Positions 1 through 7,838 of a DNA stretch of 15,605 nucleotides are shown here, piece by piece. Position 1 is the first letter of the stretch. Each line of letters begins with the position of its first letter. Location: the NCBI GenBank assembly GCA_017380995.1, contig JAFOCY010000066.1, positions 1-15,605 of the forward strand, written 5' to 3'. A program made the position numbers and the translations under genes. The notes beneath the pieces are model-generated. The model saw only the letters and a program-made list of their open reading frames with translations. It had not been told where the DNA came from and did not search any database. This DNA comes from Oscillibacter sp. (GTDB lineage Bacteria; Bacillota; Clostridia; Oscillospirales; Oscillospiraceae).

Positions 1-479
1 GCAGATACCCGCCCCTGCTCCGCTTTCACGCGGCTGCTCTCGGCAGATACACGCTCCGCCTCGGCATTGACTCTGCCATTCTCGGCGCTCACCCGCGCCT
101 GTTCAGCCTTGACTCGGCCTTCCTCGGCGGTAGTGCGCCCCGCTTCCGCGGCGCTTCGGTCCGACTCGGCCTTGATGCGGGCATTCTCATTTGTGACGCG
201 CTCGATCTCGTTGGAAACACGCTCGGACTCCGCCGCCTGTCTCGCCTGCTCCGTCAGGTCATCGGCCAAAATGCGGGGGATCAAGGTTTCGTTGATGTAC
301 GTCTGGGCCGTCAGGCTGCCTTTGTCAAACTCCGCTTTCAGCTCTGCGGCAGTCAGGCCGCCCACGTCGTTGGGTTCGTCGTCCAGCTTCTGGATGATGA
401 CCAGGTCATCCTCGAACAGGGGAATTTCCACAGGGACTACCGTGGTAATGCTGTTGTTGTGATCAAGTGTCTGTGCCAT
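1..479 (-). CDS. Phage tail fibre / receptor-binding appendage protein, N-terminal part (runs off the left edge)
   Basis: The gene starts with ATG at 479, eight bases after the portal stop codon. Its ribosome binding site GAGGTG overlaps that stop. The 159 codons in the window begin with a roughly 75-residue globular head (start MAQTLDHNNS, then a TAAELKAEFD segment typical of Firmicutes phage fibre and upper-baseplate proteins). From about residue 80 there is a very regular heptad repeat with Arg at every seventh residue (80, 87, 94 and on to 157) and Glu four residues later. This is a long coiled coil, probably a trimeric fibre shaft. At DNA level it appears as an imperfect 21-bp repeat. 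The N-terminal head presumably attaches to the virion and the missing C-terminus would bind the host surface. Family-level role is inference; structural protein status is well supported by position and repeat. Confidence 0.72.
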   Translation of the reverse strand, partial: MAQTLDHNNSITTVVPVEIPLFEDDLVIIQKLDDEPNDVGGLTAAELKAEFDKGSLTAQTYINETLIPRILADDLTEQARQAAESERVSNEIERVTNENARIKAESDRSAAEAGRTTAEEGRVKAEQARVSAENGRVNAEAERVSAESSRVKAEQGRVS

Positions 480-487
480 ACGTCACC

Positions 488-2143
488 TCACTGTCTCGGC
501 GCTTCGCCGGTCTCATTGATTTTGCGCTGCAGCACTCCGTAGCCGGAGCCGCCGCGCACGGTGGCCTCGCCCTCCGGAGCCGCCCCGCCCTCCTGGGCGG
601 GAGGCTGGGACCCCTGGCCAGCAGCCTGCAAAACAGAGATCAGAGTCTCCCGGTCGGTGATCTGTCCGGCGGGAAGCCGCTTCAAATAATCCACGGTGGA
701 GATCTTGCCCTGCATCAGGAGGTTATCCAGGGTCTGCATACTGGCGATCTCGCTCCAGTAGGAGCTTGCGCCGGCGTCCAGGTCGATGCCGCAGGGAATG
801 CGTTTCAGCTGGGAGAAATCAAAGGTGATGGTCACCTTCTTTTCGTCCATGGGATTGCGGATCTCCACATACCGCTCCCCGTAATATTCGCCCATGAACT
901 CCATGTAGATGCGGCCAAGGTCCTCAATGCTCTGGAGGAGGTTCTGCTTGGTCAGCTCCATGGGGGTTGCCGCCGCACGCTGCAGGGCGATGATGGCGGA
1001 GGTGTTATCCGGGCGGGTATCGCCCAGGGCAACATCCGATGCGCCCAGGAATTTCTGGGTGTAGGAGATGGCAATGTCAATAAACTGGCCGATCTGGGGA
1101 GAGATGGTGGCCGGGTCCATGATCTTGGCCACGCCATCCACATTGCCGTTGACGGCGATGGCCGCGCCCACACGGTTGTTCCACCGGGCAACCTTTGTCC
1201 GGTCGAAGATGACCTTGGGGTAGGCCAGGGTCATCAGGGAGATCATGGACATGGCAAAGAGCTTGTTCACGAAGATCTGGTTGGGGATGAGGCCCGTGAT
1301 CATGGCCTGGCCGTGGTAGCAGTCCTGCACATAGTCCCAGTTCATCCAGGTCACCGGGTAGAGCTTGATGCCAAGGTCCCACTCCTCCCGGATGACTGCC
1401 GACCGGGTACACTCAAAGCCGTGGATGGTGCCGCTCTCTTTGTCCCGCCAGAGGCGCAGCAGCACCGTTACCTTGTTGCCGCCCAGCTCGTCCATGAAGT
1501 TGTCGCCGGACTCTTTGTTGTCGGCCACAATGCCATCCACTCGGTCCGCCCCGGCGCCGTCAGCCTTGGCCCGGTCCTTTGCGTCCTGGATCAGCATCCG
1601 CCGCTCAATGATGAGATACGGCTGGCTCTGCACATCCCGGGAGTTGGGGTTGCCGAAAATGACCTGGGTATTTTGCAGGGCCTCCGTGCGGATGCATCCC
1701 TTGCTGGGCTGCCCGGTCTCCTCGGTGTCATCCCAGTAGGTGTAGGTGCAGCCGTCGCCGTCTACGGCGGCGTTGCGGGCAAACTCCCGGATGATGCCCC
1801 CCATCTTGTTGCGCTCAAAGATGGCGGCAAACTGGTCGTTCAGGATATCCGTCAGGGCCTCCTGGGCGGTGGCGCTCAGCTGCCCGGAGCTTGCCATAGG
1901 CTTTGCGTGGAGCTTCAGGTTGTCTGTAGAGACGTTGGCAACGGAGAAGAGCACCACGCGCTTGAGGAAGTTGAATACAGGGGTGGGCAGGCCGTTGGAC
2001 TTCACGCCCTCCCACTGCTTTCCAATGAAGAAATTCTCGTTGGTCTCCACGGTGTTGTAGAGGTTGATGCCGTTGTTGAACTTCAACCCCGCGTCATATT
2101 CCGCAGCCACACGCTGCGCGGTCATCTGTTTTGCGGTTTCCAT
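488..2143 (-). CDS. Phage portal protein
   Basis: 551 residues, starting METAKQMTAQ. A longer reading back to 2236 lacks a ribosome binding site, whereas the ATG at 2143 has AAGGAGG six bases upstream. Portal proteins form the dodecameric ring at the capsid vertex through which DNA enters and leaves. The sequence shows the portal pattern: an N-terminal alpha/beta part with NFFIGKQW, a central YHGQAMITGLIPNQ segment leading into long helices, and a TSAIIALQRAAATPMELTKQ region typical of the stem and crown helices. The C-terminal 50 residues are Gly/Pro/Ala-rich and probably disordered. It follows the 608-residue structural gene after a 153-bp hairpin-rich gap and precedes the fibre gene. Having the portal late in the operon, after large terminase and capsid, is unusual. 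Confidence 0.88.
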   Translation of the reverse strand: METAKQMTAQRVAAEYDAGLKFNNGINLYNTVETNENFFIGKQWEGVKSNGLPTPVFNFLKRVVLFSVANVSTDNLKLHAKPMASSGQLSATAQEALTDILNDQFAAIFERNKMGGIIREFARNAAVDGDGCTYTYWDDTEETGQPSKGCIRTEALQNTQVIFGNPNSRDVQSQPYLIIERRMLIQDAKDRAKADGAGADRVDGIVADNKESGDNFMDELGGNKVTVLLRLWRDKESGTIHGFECTRSAVIREEWDLGIKLYPVTWMNWDYVQDCYHGQAMITGLIPNQIFVNKLFAMSMISLMTLAYPKVIFDRTKVARWNNRVGAAIAVNGNVDGVAKIMDPATISPQIGQFIDIAISYTQKFLGASDVALGDTRPDNTSAIIALQRAAATPMELTKQNLLQSIEDLGRIYMEFMGEYYGERYVEIRNPMDEKKVTITFDFSQLKRIPCGIDLDAGASSYWSEIASMQTLDNLLMQGKISTVDYLKRLPAGQITDRETLISVLQAAGQGSQPPAQEGGAAPEGEATVRGGSGYGVLQRKINETGEAPRQ

Positions 2144-2173
2144 TCCACGCCTCCTTCGTTGTTCTTTCAAATC

Positions 2174-2289
2174 ATTTTCGCCGGGGCGTGTACCTGGCGA
2201 AAATACATTGACCCAGCCGCCCTGGGCGGCGTACACCAGTCCGCAGACTGGTGTGGGGGGATCGAAAGGGGGGACCTGTCCCCTCTTTC
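2174..2289. repeat. Cluster of four inverted repeats in the gap upstream of portal
   Basis: Four consecutive hairpins fill the gap between the 608-residue gene and portal: ATTTTCGCC/GGCGAAAAT (2174-2204, 9-bp stem), GCCGCC/GGCGGC (2216-2230), ACACCAGTC/GACTGGTGT (2233-2254, 9-bp stem, 4-base loop) and 2264-2289 (11-position stem with one mismatch, 4-base loop). None is followed by a clear U-run in the direction of the late transcript, so an ordinary terminator is not obvious. RNA processing, attenuation or message stability are possible roles. Confidence 0.7.
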
Positions 2290-2296
2290 ATCTTCG

Positions 2297-4123
2297 TTAT
2301 TTTACGTTTCCAGCGTAACGAAGCTGCACATCCGTCTGCAAAACGGTGGCCGTTGCGCTGGAGGAATCGCTTTTATATACCAGTTTGTAGAAGGTGGCCT
2401 TCTTCACCTTCAGTTTCAGCCGGTCCACCTGGGGCTTGCGGTTGGTGCGGAAGCTCCAGTGGTTAAAGTCCACATGGGAGAAGGTGGAAAGAGATGCCGC
2501 AACCACCTTTTCCGGGTAGTCGCTTCGTCTGTTGGTTTCCACCGTCACCGTGATCCGGGCGTTGCTCTCCGGCTGCAGAGCCACCCACACCATGGGGCTG
2601 TATTTCATCCGCCAGTCCTGTCCAAAATCCATGGAGCCGGTATCCGCCCTGGCGTGGATGTCCGCGCCATCGTCGTTGCGGTGGTTGCGGCTGATATGGA
2701 CAACGCCGCCGTCCGGGCGGAAGCCATACAGTTCCCCATCTACTTCCATGAGGCAGCGGAACTCAAAATCCGTATACTTGTACCAGGCGTCTGCACCGTA
2801 GTTATAGATCAGGGCCGTGTCGCCATGGAGGAAATAAAACTCCTGCTCACTTTTGCGGTTAAAGGTCTTGACGCTCTTTGCGGCAAATGCCTTGACCGTA
2901 GCGTTCACCTTTCCGGAAAAGTGCTTGGCATTGGTATTGCTCATGTTGATGTAGCCGCCGCTGGAAGTTTTCCACTGGTAGATGCCCTTGCCATCCAGAG
3001 TGATGGGGTCATTCTCCAAAAGCCGCACCTGGCCCGGCGCATCGTTGCCGAACTGACGGTTCACAGGCAGCACATAGCACGCTGCCGTCACAGCGCCGCT
3101 CTCCAGAACCTCCGTACCGTACTGGATGCTCCAGGCGCTGTCCTCTTTATATGCCATCATCCGGGAGTAGTGGCGCACCAGGCCGGTGATGGCCGTATTG
3201 GCCTCTCCCACCGCCGCCTCATAAAGGTCCGGGAAATATTCCGCCGTGGCGGAGCCGTTTTCGTCCATGCCGCTGTAAATGGTCTTGTTGCTGCCATCGC
3301 CATAAAGGAACACGCGGCTGTCCACAGCGCCGTTGAAAAGCTCTGCATACCGCATCCGCGTCACCTCTTGCCGGCTGCCCTCTCCCTTGCGGTAGGTCAC
3401 GGTCACGGTGTTGATGCCTCTTGCCGGAGCGGTCTCAAAGACCACCTTGCCACCTTCCAGGTCCGCCGTCCATGTGGTGTCCGTGCCCTCCACGCGGAGG
3501 ATCTCATCCACCGCTCTCTCGGGGAGCTGGAACTCCTTGGCTTCCCCATCCGGGGAGAACTGCACCCGGCGCTTGCCGGTCAGCCGGTTCACGTTATCCA
3601 GCAGGGTACCGCTGCCTTCCGGGGTGGTGGCGGTCTGGACAACCGGGATATAGCCCTCTACGTCTGTAAATTCTCCGCTGCCGTCCCACACCTTGTACTC
3701 GTGGCCGTTGAGGAGATAGACCTTCTGGGCAAAGCCAAAGAAGGAGGTCTCATCCTGCGTAGCGGTGCCTACCACAATGGCCTCTGCCGACCCAATGCGC
3801 ACATCCAGAAGCAAGCCTCCGTAGGAGGCAAGGATATGGTGGTCCTCTCCCACCATGCCCTCCCAGGCCCCGCAAAAGCGGGGAGAGGCGGTGTCCTGGA
3901 CACCATGCTCCGCCGCCCAGGCGTCCCATGCCGTCCGCAGGGAAAGAAGGGTCTTCGTGCCGGGCCGCACCTGGAGGTGCTTGTCCCGGGTGATGCGGAA
4001 ATTCTGCATCCGGGAAAGCTCCCCCGCTTTCAGGTTGGTGTCGCCGTCAGGGTTTTCGTTCAGGCCCAAAAACTCCTTGATGCTCATGATGCTTATGGAA
4101 TTGTTCTGAGGGATCGTTGCCAT
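2297..4123 (-). CDS. Putative head-tail hub / packaged-DNA stabilisation protein (P22 gp10-like)
   Basis: 608 residues, ATG at 4123 two bases after the large-terminase stop. The GGAG ribosome binding site lies inside the last terminase codons, so translation is probably coupled. The N-terminus contains an LKAGELSRMQNFRI segment followed by VRPGTKTL. That pattern, near the start, resembles the one in phage DNA-stabilisation proteins of short-tailed phages. The rest is beta-rich with repeated aromatic/Gly strands (for example HEYKVWDGSGEF, LYGFRPDGGVVHIS), compatible with a beta-propeller-like hub. Neighbours are terminase and portal, so a virion connector role is likely. The specific gp10 assignment is inference from pattern and position; a tail or minor head protein of another class is the alternative. 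No membrane segment or signal peptide is visible. Confidence 0.6.
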   Translation of the reverse strand: MATIPQNNSISIMSIKEFLGLNENPDGDTNLKAGELSRMQNFRITRDKHLQVRPGTKTLLSLRTAWDAWAAEHGVQDTASPRFCGAWEGMVGEDHHILASYGGLLLDVRIGSAEAIVVGTATQDETSFFGFAQKVYLLNGHEYKVWDGSGEFTDVEGYIPVVQTATTPEGSGTLLDNVNRLTGKRRVQFSPDGEAKEFQLPERAVDEILRVEGTDTTWTADLEGGKVVFETAPARGINTVTVTYRKGEGSRQEVTRMRYAELFNGAVDSRVFLYGDGSNKTIYSGMDENGSATAEYFPDLYEAAVGEANTAITGLVRHYSRMMAYKEDSAWSIQYGTEVLESGAVTAACYVLPVNRQFGNDAPGQVRLLENDPITLDGKGIYQWKTSSGGYINMSNTNAKHFSGKVNATVKAFAAKSVKTFNRKSEQEFYFLHGDTALIYNYGADAWYKYTDFEFRCLMEVDGELYGFRPDGGVVHISRNHRNDDGADIHARADTGSMDFGQDWRMKYSPMVWVALQPESNARITVTVETNRRSDYPEKVVAASLSTFSHVDFNHWSFRTNRKPQVDRLKLKVKKATFYKLVYKSDSSSATATVLQTDVQLRYAGNVK

Positions 4124-4125
4124 AT

Positions 4126-5517
4126 TCAGTCTCCAAACATCAAATAGGTTTCCGTCATCTCGCCGCCGGTCATGGCGGCGTCATAGCTCATGCCCTCCTC
4201 TTCATCCTCATCGGACACGGGCACCGCCATCTCCGCCCCCAGGGTCCGCGTCACCGCGTAATACCGCAGCGCATCGCAGATATGGGTGATGTCATGAGGC
4301 TCCGTTGCGCAGTCGGAGGGATTCTTCTCATCGTGCTGGATCACAGGGAGATTGCGGATCAGGCCGGTGCAGTCTTCCGTCACCAGAAGGCCCGGCTTGT
4401 CCTTTTCGCTTTTCAGGGGCTTGAGCATCTCCTTCAGAGCCATCCAGCCCTGGATGCGGTTGTTGCTGGCTTTAAGAAGGCCCAGGCCGTTTTCCGCGAA
4501 CAGCTCCGCCATGGACTTGCCGCTGTCCTTCTGCCGGTTCCACATATCCGGCGGCGCAATGGTGCAGGAGATCTGCTCATGGGCCGGGGTCAGGTCCAGC
4601 GCCAGCCTTGCCGCCTCGGAAACGATGAGGCCGCTTTGCTGGACTTCACGGTACACGTAGCTCCGCCCCTCGAAGTCCTGGGCGATCCAAAGGCAGGCGA
4701 ACATATCCAAACCGTAGTCGAATACCCGGTATTTCCGCCACTCCGCCGGGATGCGGAGGAAGGGGGCCACCACATGGGTCTCCTTGCGAAACTCCGGGAA
4801 GAAGGTGCCCGCCAGGGCGTTCCAGTCACCGTAGCGCCATGCCCGGCGCACATCCTCCGGCATCAGCTCCAGCATCTGCACATATTCCGGGGAAGCCTTC
4901 ATCAGCTGGGGGTTATCCTCCACCGTTGCGTGGATGAAGGTGTAGTCCTTCCCGTCCTCCCCGTCCCGGTACTCCCGGTCCACGAAGAGCCGCTTCACCC
5001 ACAGGTGGCCGATGCCGCCGGGGTTACAGGTGAGGTACATCCGCTTGGGGATATCGTTCACGCCTCGAAGGTCCGCACCCAGAATGCGGAACTGCCGCTC
5101 TGTAAACTGGGTGGCCTCCTCCATGAAGATCCAGTCGTATTCAATGCCCTGGTACTCGTCATCGTCCCGGGGGCCGTAGTGGCCGAACTTGATGGTTGAG
5201 CCGTTGACGAAAAAGAGCATTCGCATCTGGCCATTATAGGAGGCCAGCTCCGGGGGGATCATCTTCCGCATGGGGAGGATGATGTTTTGCTCCAGCTCTG
5301 GGTACTCCTTACGGACGATCAGGATCCGAATGCCGGGAAAGGTCAGCGCACCGCCGTAGGCTTTTACACGCAGCACGTGGGTCTTACCGCCGCCTCTTGC
5401 GCCGCCGTAGGCGGTGTAGCGGGTGCGGCTCTGGCAAAAGAGCTTCTGCTTGGGGTTCAGGCTTCCCAGGTCCACCTGCACGGTGCCGCCTGTCGTTTTC
5501 ATATTTCGACCGGCCAT
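4126..5517 (-). CDS. terL: Terminase large subunit (DNA-packaging ATPase-nuclease)
   Basis: 463 residues from ATG at 5517, which has AGGAGGTG about six bases upstream. A reading that starts at 5565 would begin inside the loop of a terminator hairpin and is rejected. Domains: N-terminal ATPase with Walker A GGARGGGKT at about 38-46, Walker B WIFMEE at about 129-134, and the coupling motif TCNP at about 163-166. The C-terminal RNase H-like nuclease has the acidic positions FDYGLD (267, 271), PDMW (324) and DITHICDALRYY (408, 415). The enzyme pumps DNA into the prohead through the portal and cuts the concatemer, with the small subunit (8089-8514) recognising the DNA. It lies after capsid rather than directly after small terminase, and behind a hairpin that should lower its expression. 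Confidence 0.95.
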   Translation of the reverse strand: MAGRNMKTTGGTVQVDLGSLNPKQKLFCQSRTRYTAYGGARGGGKTHVLRVKAYGGALTFPGIRILIVRKEYPELEQNIILPMRKMIPPELASYNGQMRMLFFVNGSTIKFGHYGPRDDDEYQGIEYDWIFMEEATQFTERQFRILGADLRGVNDIPKRMYLTCNPGGIGHLWVKRLFVDREYRDGEDGKDYTFIHATVEDNPQLMKASPEYVQMLELMPEDVRRAWRYGDWNALAGTFFPEFRKETHVVAPFLRIPAEWRKYRVFDYGLDMFACLWIAQDFEGRSYVYREVQQSGLIVSEAARLALDLTPAHEQISCTIAPPDMWNRQKDSGKSMAELFAENGLGLLKASNNRIQGWMALKEMLKPLKSEKDKPGLLVTEDCTGLIRNLPVIQHDEKNPSDCATEPHDITHICDALRYYAVTRTLGAEMAVPVSDEDEEEGMSYDAAMTGGEMTETYLMFGD

Positions 5518-5546
5518 GCGTTCACCTCCTCCGGCGTTTTCTTTCA

Positions 5547-5580
5547 AAAATAGCCCCCGCGGCATGGCGGGGGCTATTTT
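5547..5580. terminator. Bidirectional terminator-like hairpin between capsid and large terminase
   Basis: A perfect 14-bp stem, AAAATAGCCCCCGC with its complement GCGGGGGCTATTTT, encloses a six-base loop. In the late (minus) direction the stem ends in TATTTTTG, giving a short U-run. It sits 22 bases after the capsid stop, so most capsid transcripts should end here, with partial read-through to terminase and portal. Confidence 0.85.
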
Positions 5581-5601
5581 GCCTTACATCATTTCGTCCC
5601 C

Positions 5602-6432
5602 TCAGGCGGGATACTTGCAAACGGCGATGCCGGCCTTCTTGGCCTCCAGAACAAAGGCATCGTAGTAGACACGGCCCTGCACAACGGGGCCATCGAAGCC
5701 CTGGACCTTCTCCAGCACATCATAGTGCTTGAGCTTCACAGGGTCAGCGGTGCAGTTGCGGTACTTGATGATAAAGGCCACGCCCTCGGGCATCCAGCTG
5801 TTGGGAACGGGCTTGACCACGCAGCCGTCCACCTCGCCGACCTCGCCCTTGGAAACGGCCTTCTTGCCAAGCTCATCATTGCCCACAATGGCGTCTGCCT
5901 GGACCAGCAGCTTGTAGGCATCGGTGGCGATGAAGATGGTGCGGTTCTCGGTGGGGACCAGGCCCTCGGTCAGCAGGGCGTTGGTGTCGATCACGGCGGC
6001 CAGGATGGTGTTCTTGGTCAGGGCAGCGGCGGGAGTGTGCTCGCTGCCGGCACCTGCGGCCCACTTGGCCAGGCGGTACTTGTCCATGGTGGGGTTGACC
6101 ACCTCGTCGATCTGGCGGCGCAGAGCCTTGCCTGCGGCCTTGTTGATGGCCTGGTCGCTCTGGTCACCGGCATCGATGGCGAAGGTAAAGCTCTTGTCCT
6201 GGGTGCAGGTCAGCTCCTGCACGGTGTCGCCCAGGTTAGCCACCGCGCCAAAGCGGTTGGCGCCGGCGGTGCGGTCAAAGTCGTTCAGCGCCACGGTATC
6301 CACGGAGTAGACCTTGACGGTCTTGGCGCCCACGAAGTCGTAGTCGTGACCACAGGCGGAGTCGGTGAGGCTGCCCAGGTGGAAGCGCTCTGCGATCTTG
6401 CTTGCGTATTTCTCGGTGTAGTTGATAGCCAT
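5602..6432 (-). CDS. Major capsid protein
   Basis: 276 residues from ATG at 6432, with GAGAGGG seven bases upstream. The gene follows scaffold after a 36-base gap and is followed by a strong terminator, the usual arrangement for the most highly expressed virion protein. The sequence starts MAINYTEKYASKIAERF and contains QAINKAAGKALRRQIDE in a central helix, then NRTIFIATDAYKLL and a beta-rich C-terminal half ending KAGIAVCKYPA. This matches the small HK97-fold-type coat proteins seen in Firmicutes phages, which have no N-terminal delta domain and rely on a separate scaffold. Identification rests on the scaffold-capsid pair and overall pattern rather than a short motif. Confidence 0.82.
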   Translation of the reverse strand: MAINYTEKYASKIAERFHLGSLTDSACGHDYDFVGAKTVKVYSVDTVALNDFDRTAGANRFGAVANLGDTVQELTCTQDKSFTFAIDAGDQSDQAINKAAGKALRRQIDEVVNPTMDKYRLAKWAAGAGSEHTPAAALTKNTILAAVIDTNALLTEGLVPTENRTIFIATDAYKLLVQADAIVGNDELGKKAVSKGEVGEVDGCVVKPVPNSWMPEGVAFIIKYRNCTADPVKLKHYDVLEKVQGFDGPVVQGRVYYDAFVLEAKKAGIAVCKYPA

Positions 6433-6468
6433 TGTTTAACCCTCTCTTTCGGTTTGTGCCGATGGGCT

Positions 6469-7344
6469 TCAACCCCGCTCAAAGGCGTCCAGGAAATCGT
6501 CGTGGCCCTTGCTGTTCTCACCGGCAGACTTCATGCTGCCGGTAGAACGGGCTGCGTTTTTCTGGTTCTGGGCACTGACGGCGGCGCTTCGCTCCGCTGC
6601 CGCCTGGGCTGCTTTCGCCTGGGCCACAGCATATCGGGAATATGCCGAAACCAAAGTGCTGCCCCGGTTCACCTCGTTCCAGACCTCCTGGGGGATGGCC
6701 TTGGGGTCCTTTGCCGCATCGGGAAATGTTCGTTTGAATTCTTCGATATCCGCCCTCCGGCGCATATCTGCCGCCGCTTTGGCCTGGGCTGTTGCGTTGG
6801 CGTCAGCCTGGCGCTGGGTCTGGACTGCCTCTTTCGCGGCAACGGCAGCCTCCCGGTCCTCCAGAGAAACGGCCCGTCTTGCGTCTTCCGCGCTCATGCC
6901 GTTCATCTGCTTTACCTTGGCCCGCATATCCGCAACGTAAGCGGCCACATCCATGCCGGCCCCACGGGCCAGATGGCTGAACAGCTCCATCACGGGCTTG
7001 CTCTCGTCATACTTGGAACGGATGCGGTCATAGTCCATGCCCTTCTGGGCAAGCACCGTCAGCTCCTCTTCACCCACCGTGCGGACCTCTCCCATGTGGC
7101 GAAGGTCCCAGGTCCGGGGCGTCTGCGCCTGAGGGTCCTGGGCCGCAGGGCCTTCCTGCGTCTGGTCTTGCTGTGCATCCTCACTTTCAGGGACCGCGGG
7201 AGTTTCCTCCTGCTGTTCCTCCGCCGCCTCCACACGCTCCTCCTGCTGGTCTGCGGGTTCCGCGCCCGGAGTCTCGTCCCATCCGTCCAGGAAGCCGTCC
7301 GTGGTCTCGGTGGTCTCCGCTGCGGTGGTCATCTGATCTTCCAT
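6469..7344 (-). CDS. Capsid scaffolding protein
   Basis: 291 residues from ATG at 7344 (MEDQMTTAAE), preceded by AGAGGAG. A longer reading from 7413 would overlap the upstream gene and run through two hairpins, so it is rejected. Composition is that of a scaffold: the first 80 residues are very acidic and Gln/Glu/Pro-rich (likely disordered), the middle has an MGEVRTVGEEELTVLAQKG module, and residues from about 150 to 270 are charged, Ala-rich and helical with coiled-coil character. The C-terminus is basic and then ends DDFLDAFERG. Scaffolds guide coat subunits into proheads and then leave or are cleaved. It lies directly before the capsid gene. Its leader carries twin stem-loops with identical loops, a candidate site for translational control. 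Confidence 0.82.
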   Translation of the reverse strand: MEDQMTTAAETTETTDGFLDGWDETPGAEPADQQEERVEAAEEQQEETPAVPESEDAQQDQTQEGPAAQDPQAQTPRTWDLRHMGEVRTVGEEELTVLAQKGMDYDRIRSKYDESKPVMELFSHLARGAGMDVAAYVADMRAKVKQMNGMSAEDARRAVSLEDREAAVAAKEAVQTQRQADANATAQAKAAADMRRRADIEEFKRTFPDAAKDPKAIPQEVWNEVNRGSTLVSAYSRYAVAQAKAAQAAAERSAAVSAQNQKNAARSTGSMKSAGENSKGHDDFLDAFERG

Positions 7345-7358
7345 AAGCTCCTCTTTCT

Positions 7359-7404
7359 CCGGGCTGGTCTGCCCGGCCCAATATACAGCGGCTGGTCTGC
7401 CGCT
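7359..7404 (-). promoter_or_regulatory. Twin stem-loops with identical hexaloop in the scaffold leader
   Basis: On the transcribed (minus) strand two hairpins lie between the upstream stop codon and the scaffold ribosome binding site. The stems are AGCGGC/GCCGCT (7404-7387) and CCGGGC/GCCCGG (7376-7359), and both loops read AGACCA. Stem sequences differ while pairing is kept and the loop is constant, which is the signature of an RNA recognised by a protein. The second hairpin ends about seven bases before the AGAGGAG site. Confidence 0.6.
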
Positions 7405-7838
7405 TAGCTCCAATATCCGTACTCGCCGTGTTCCAGGCCGCCGTACACATCCTCCACGCTTCCCTCGCCGGAGGGCATCGTGCGCCGTGCCGCCTCGATC
7501 CGCTCCAGGAAGGTCTGCTCAAACCAGTTCTTCAAACTGGAGCTCTCCTCCGCAAGCCTGGCCGCCAACCCATAGGGCAGCACCGAGAGGCAGATGTAAT
7601 CGTCCATGTCGATCTCATCGCTCATGGACTCCACCTTCGGATACGTGGGCCGCTTGCCCTCCAGGGCCTGCACGTAGGTGTCGCTGTAGGGATACACCCA
7701 GTTCAAAATGCTGTTGAGGGCGCTGGGCGTCCGGTAGGAATACTCCTTGGTGTCCGCCGTCATCGTCACGCCGCTGGCCTCGTTCTGCTCGTCCATCAGG
7801 TGGATGGCGATGTCGAAGATCTCCTGTACCGTCCTCAT
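7404..7838 (-). CDS. Putative head-tail connector / adaptor protein
   Basis: 144 residues, ATG at 7838 overlapping the stop of the upstream 80-residue gene by the four bases ATGA, with GGAGG six bases upstream. The protein is mostly helical, starting MRTVQEIFDIAIHLMDEQNE, with a YRTPSALNSILNWVYPYSDTY segment and a central DDYICLSVLPYGLAARLAEE stretch. That last pattern (a multi-helix bundle with a conserved Pro-Tyr-Gly-Leu-Ala-Ala turn) is what short adaptor proteins of the head-completion class look like. No catalytic motif or membrane segment is seen. Its position between terminase small subunit and scaffold is compatible with a virion or packaging role. The connector call is inference; otherwise it is a hypothetical late protein. 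Confidence 0.5.
   Translation of the reverse strand: MRTVQEIFDIAIHLMDEQNEASGVTMTADTKEYSYRTPSALNSILNWVYPYSDTYVQALEGKRPTYPKVESMSDEIDMDDYICLSVLPYGLAARLAEESSSLKNWFEQTFLERIEAARRTMPSGEGSVEDVYGGLEHGEYGYWS

Noticed and set aside
467..4147. A rightward open frame of 1226 codons opposite portal and the hub-like gene
   Set aside because: It is in exact codon register with the genes on the other strand, its sequence is low-complexity His/Gly/Val-rich as expected from reversed codons, and it has no proper ribosome binding site. It results from codon bias.
4117..5199. A rightward open frame of 360 codons opposite large terminase
   Set aside because: It mirrors the terminase codons; the opposite strand has Walker A, Walker B and nuclease motifs.
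5725..7407. A rightward open frame of 560 codons opposite capsid and scaffold
   Set aside because: Same register effect; no ribosome binding site and no recognisable domain, while the minus strand carries a clear capsid-scaffold pair.
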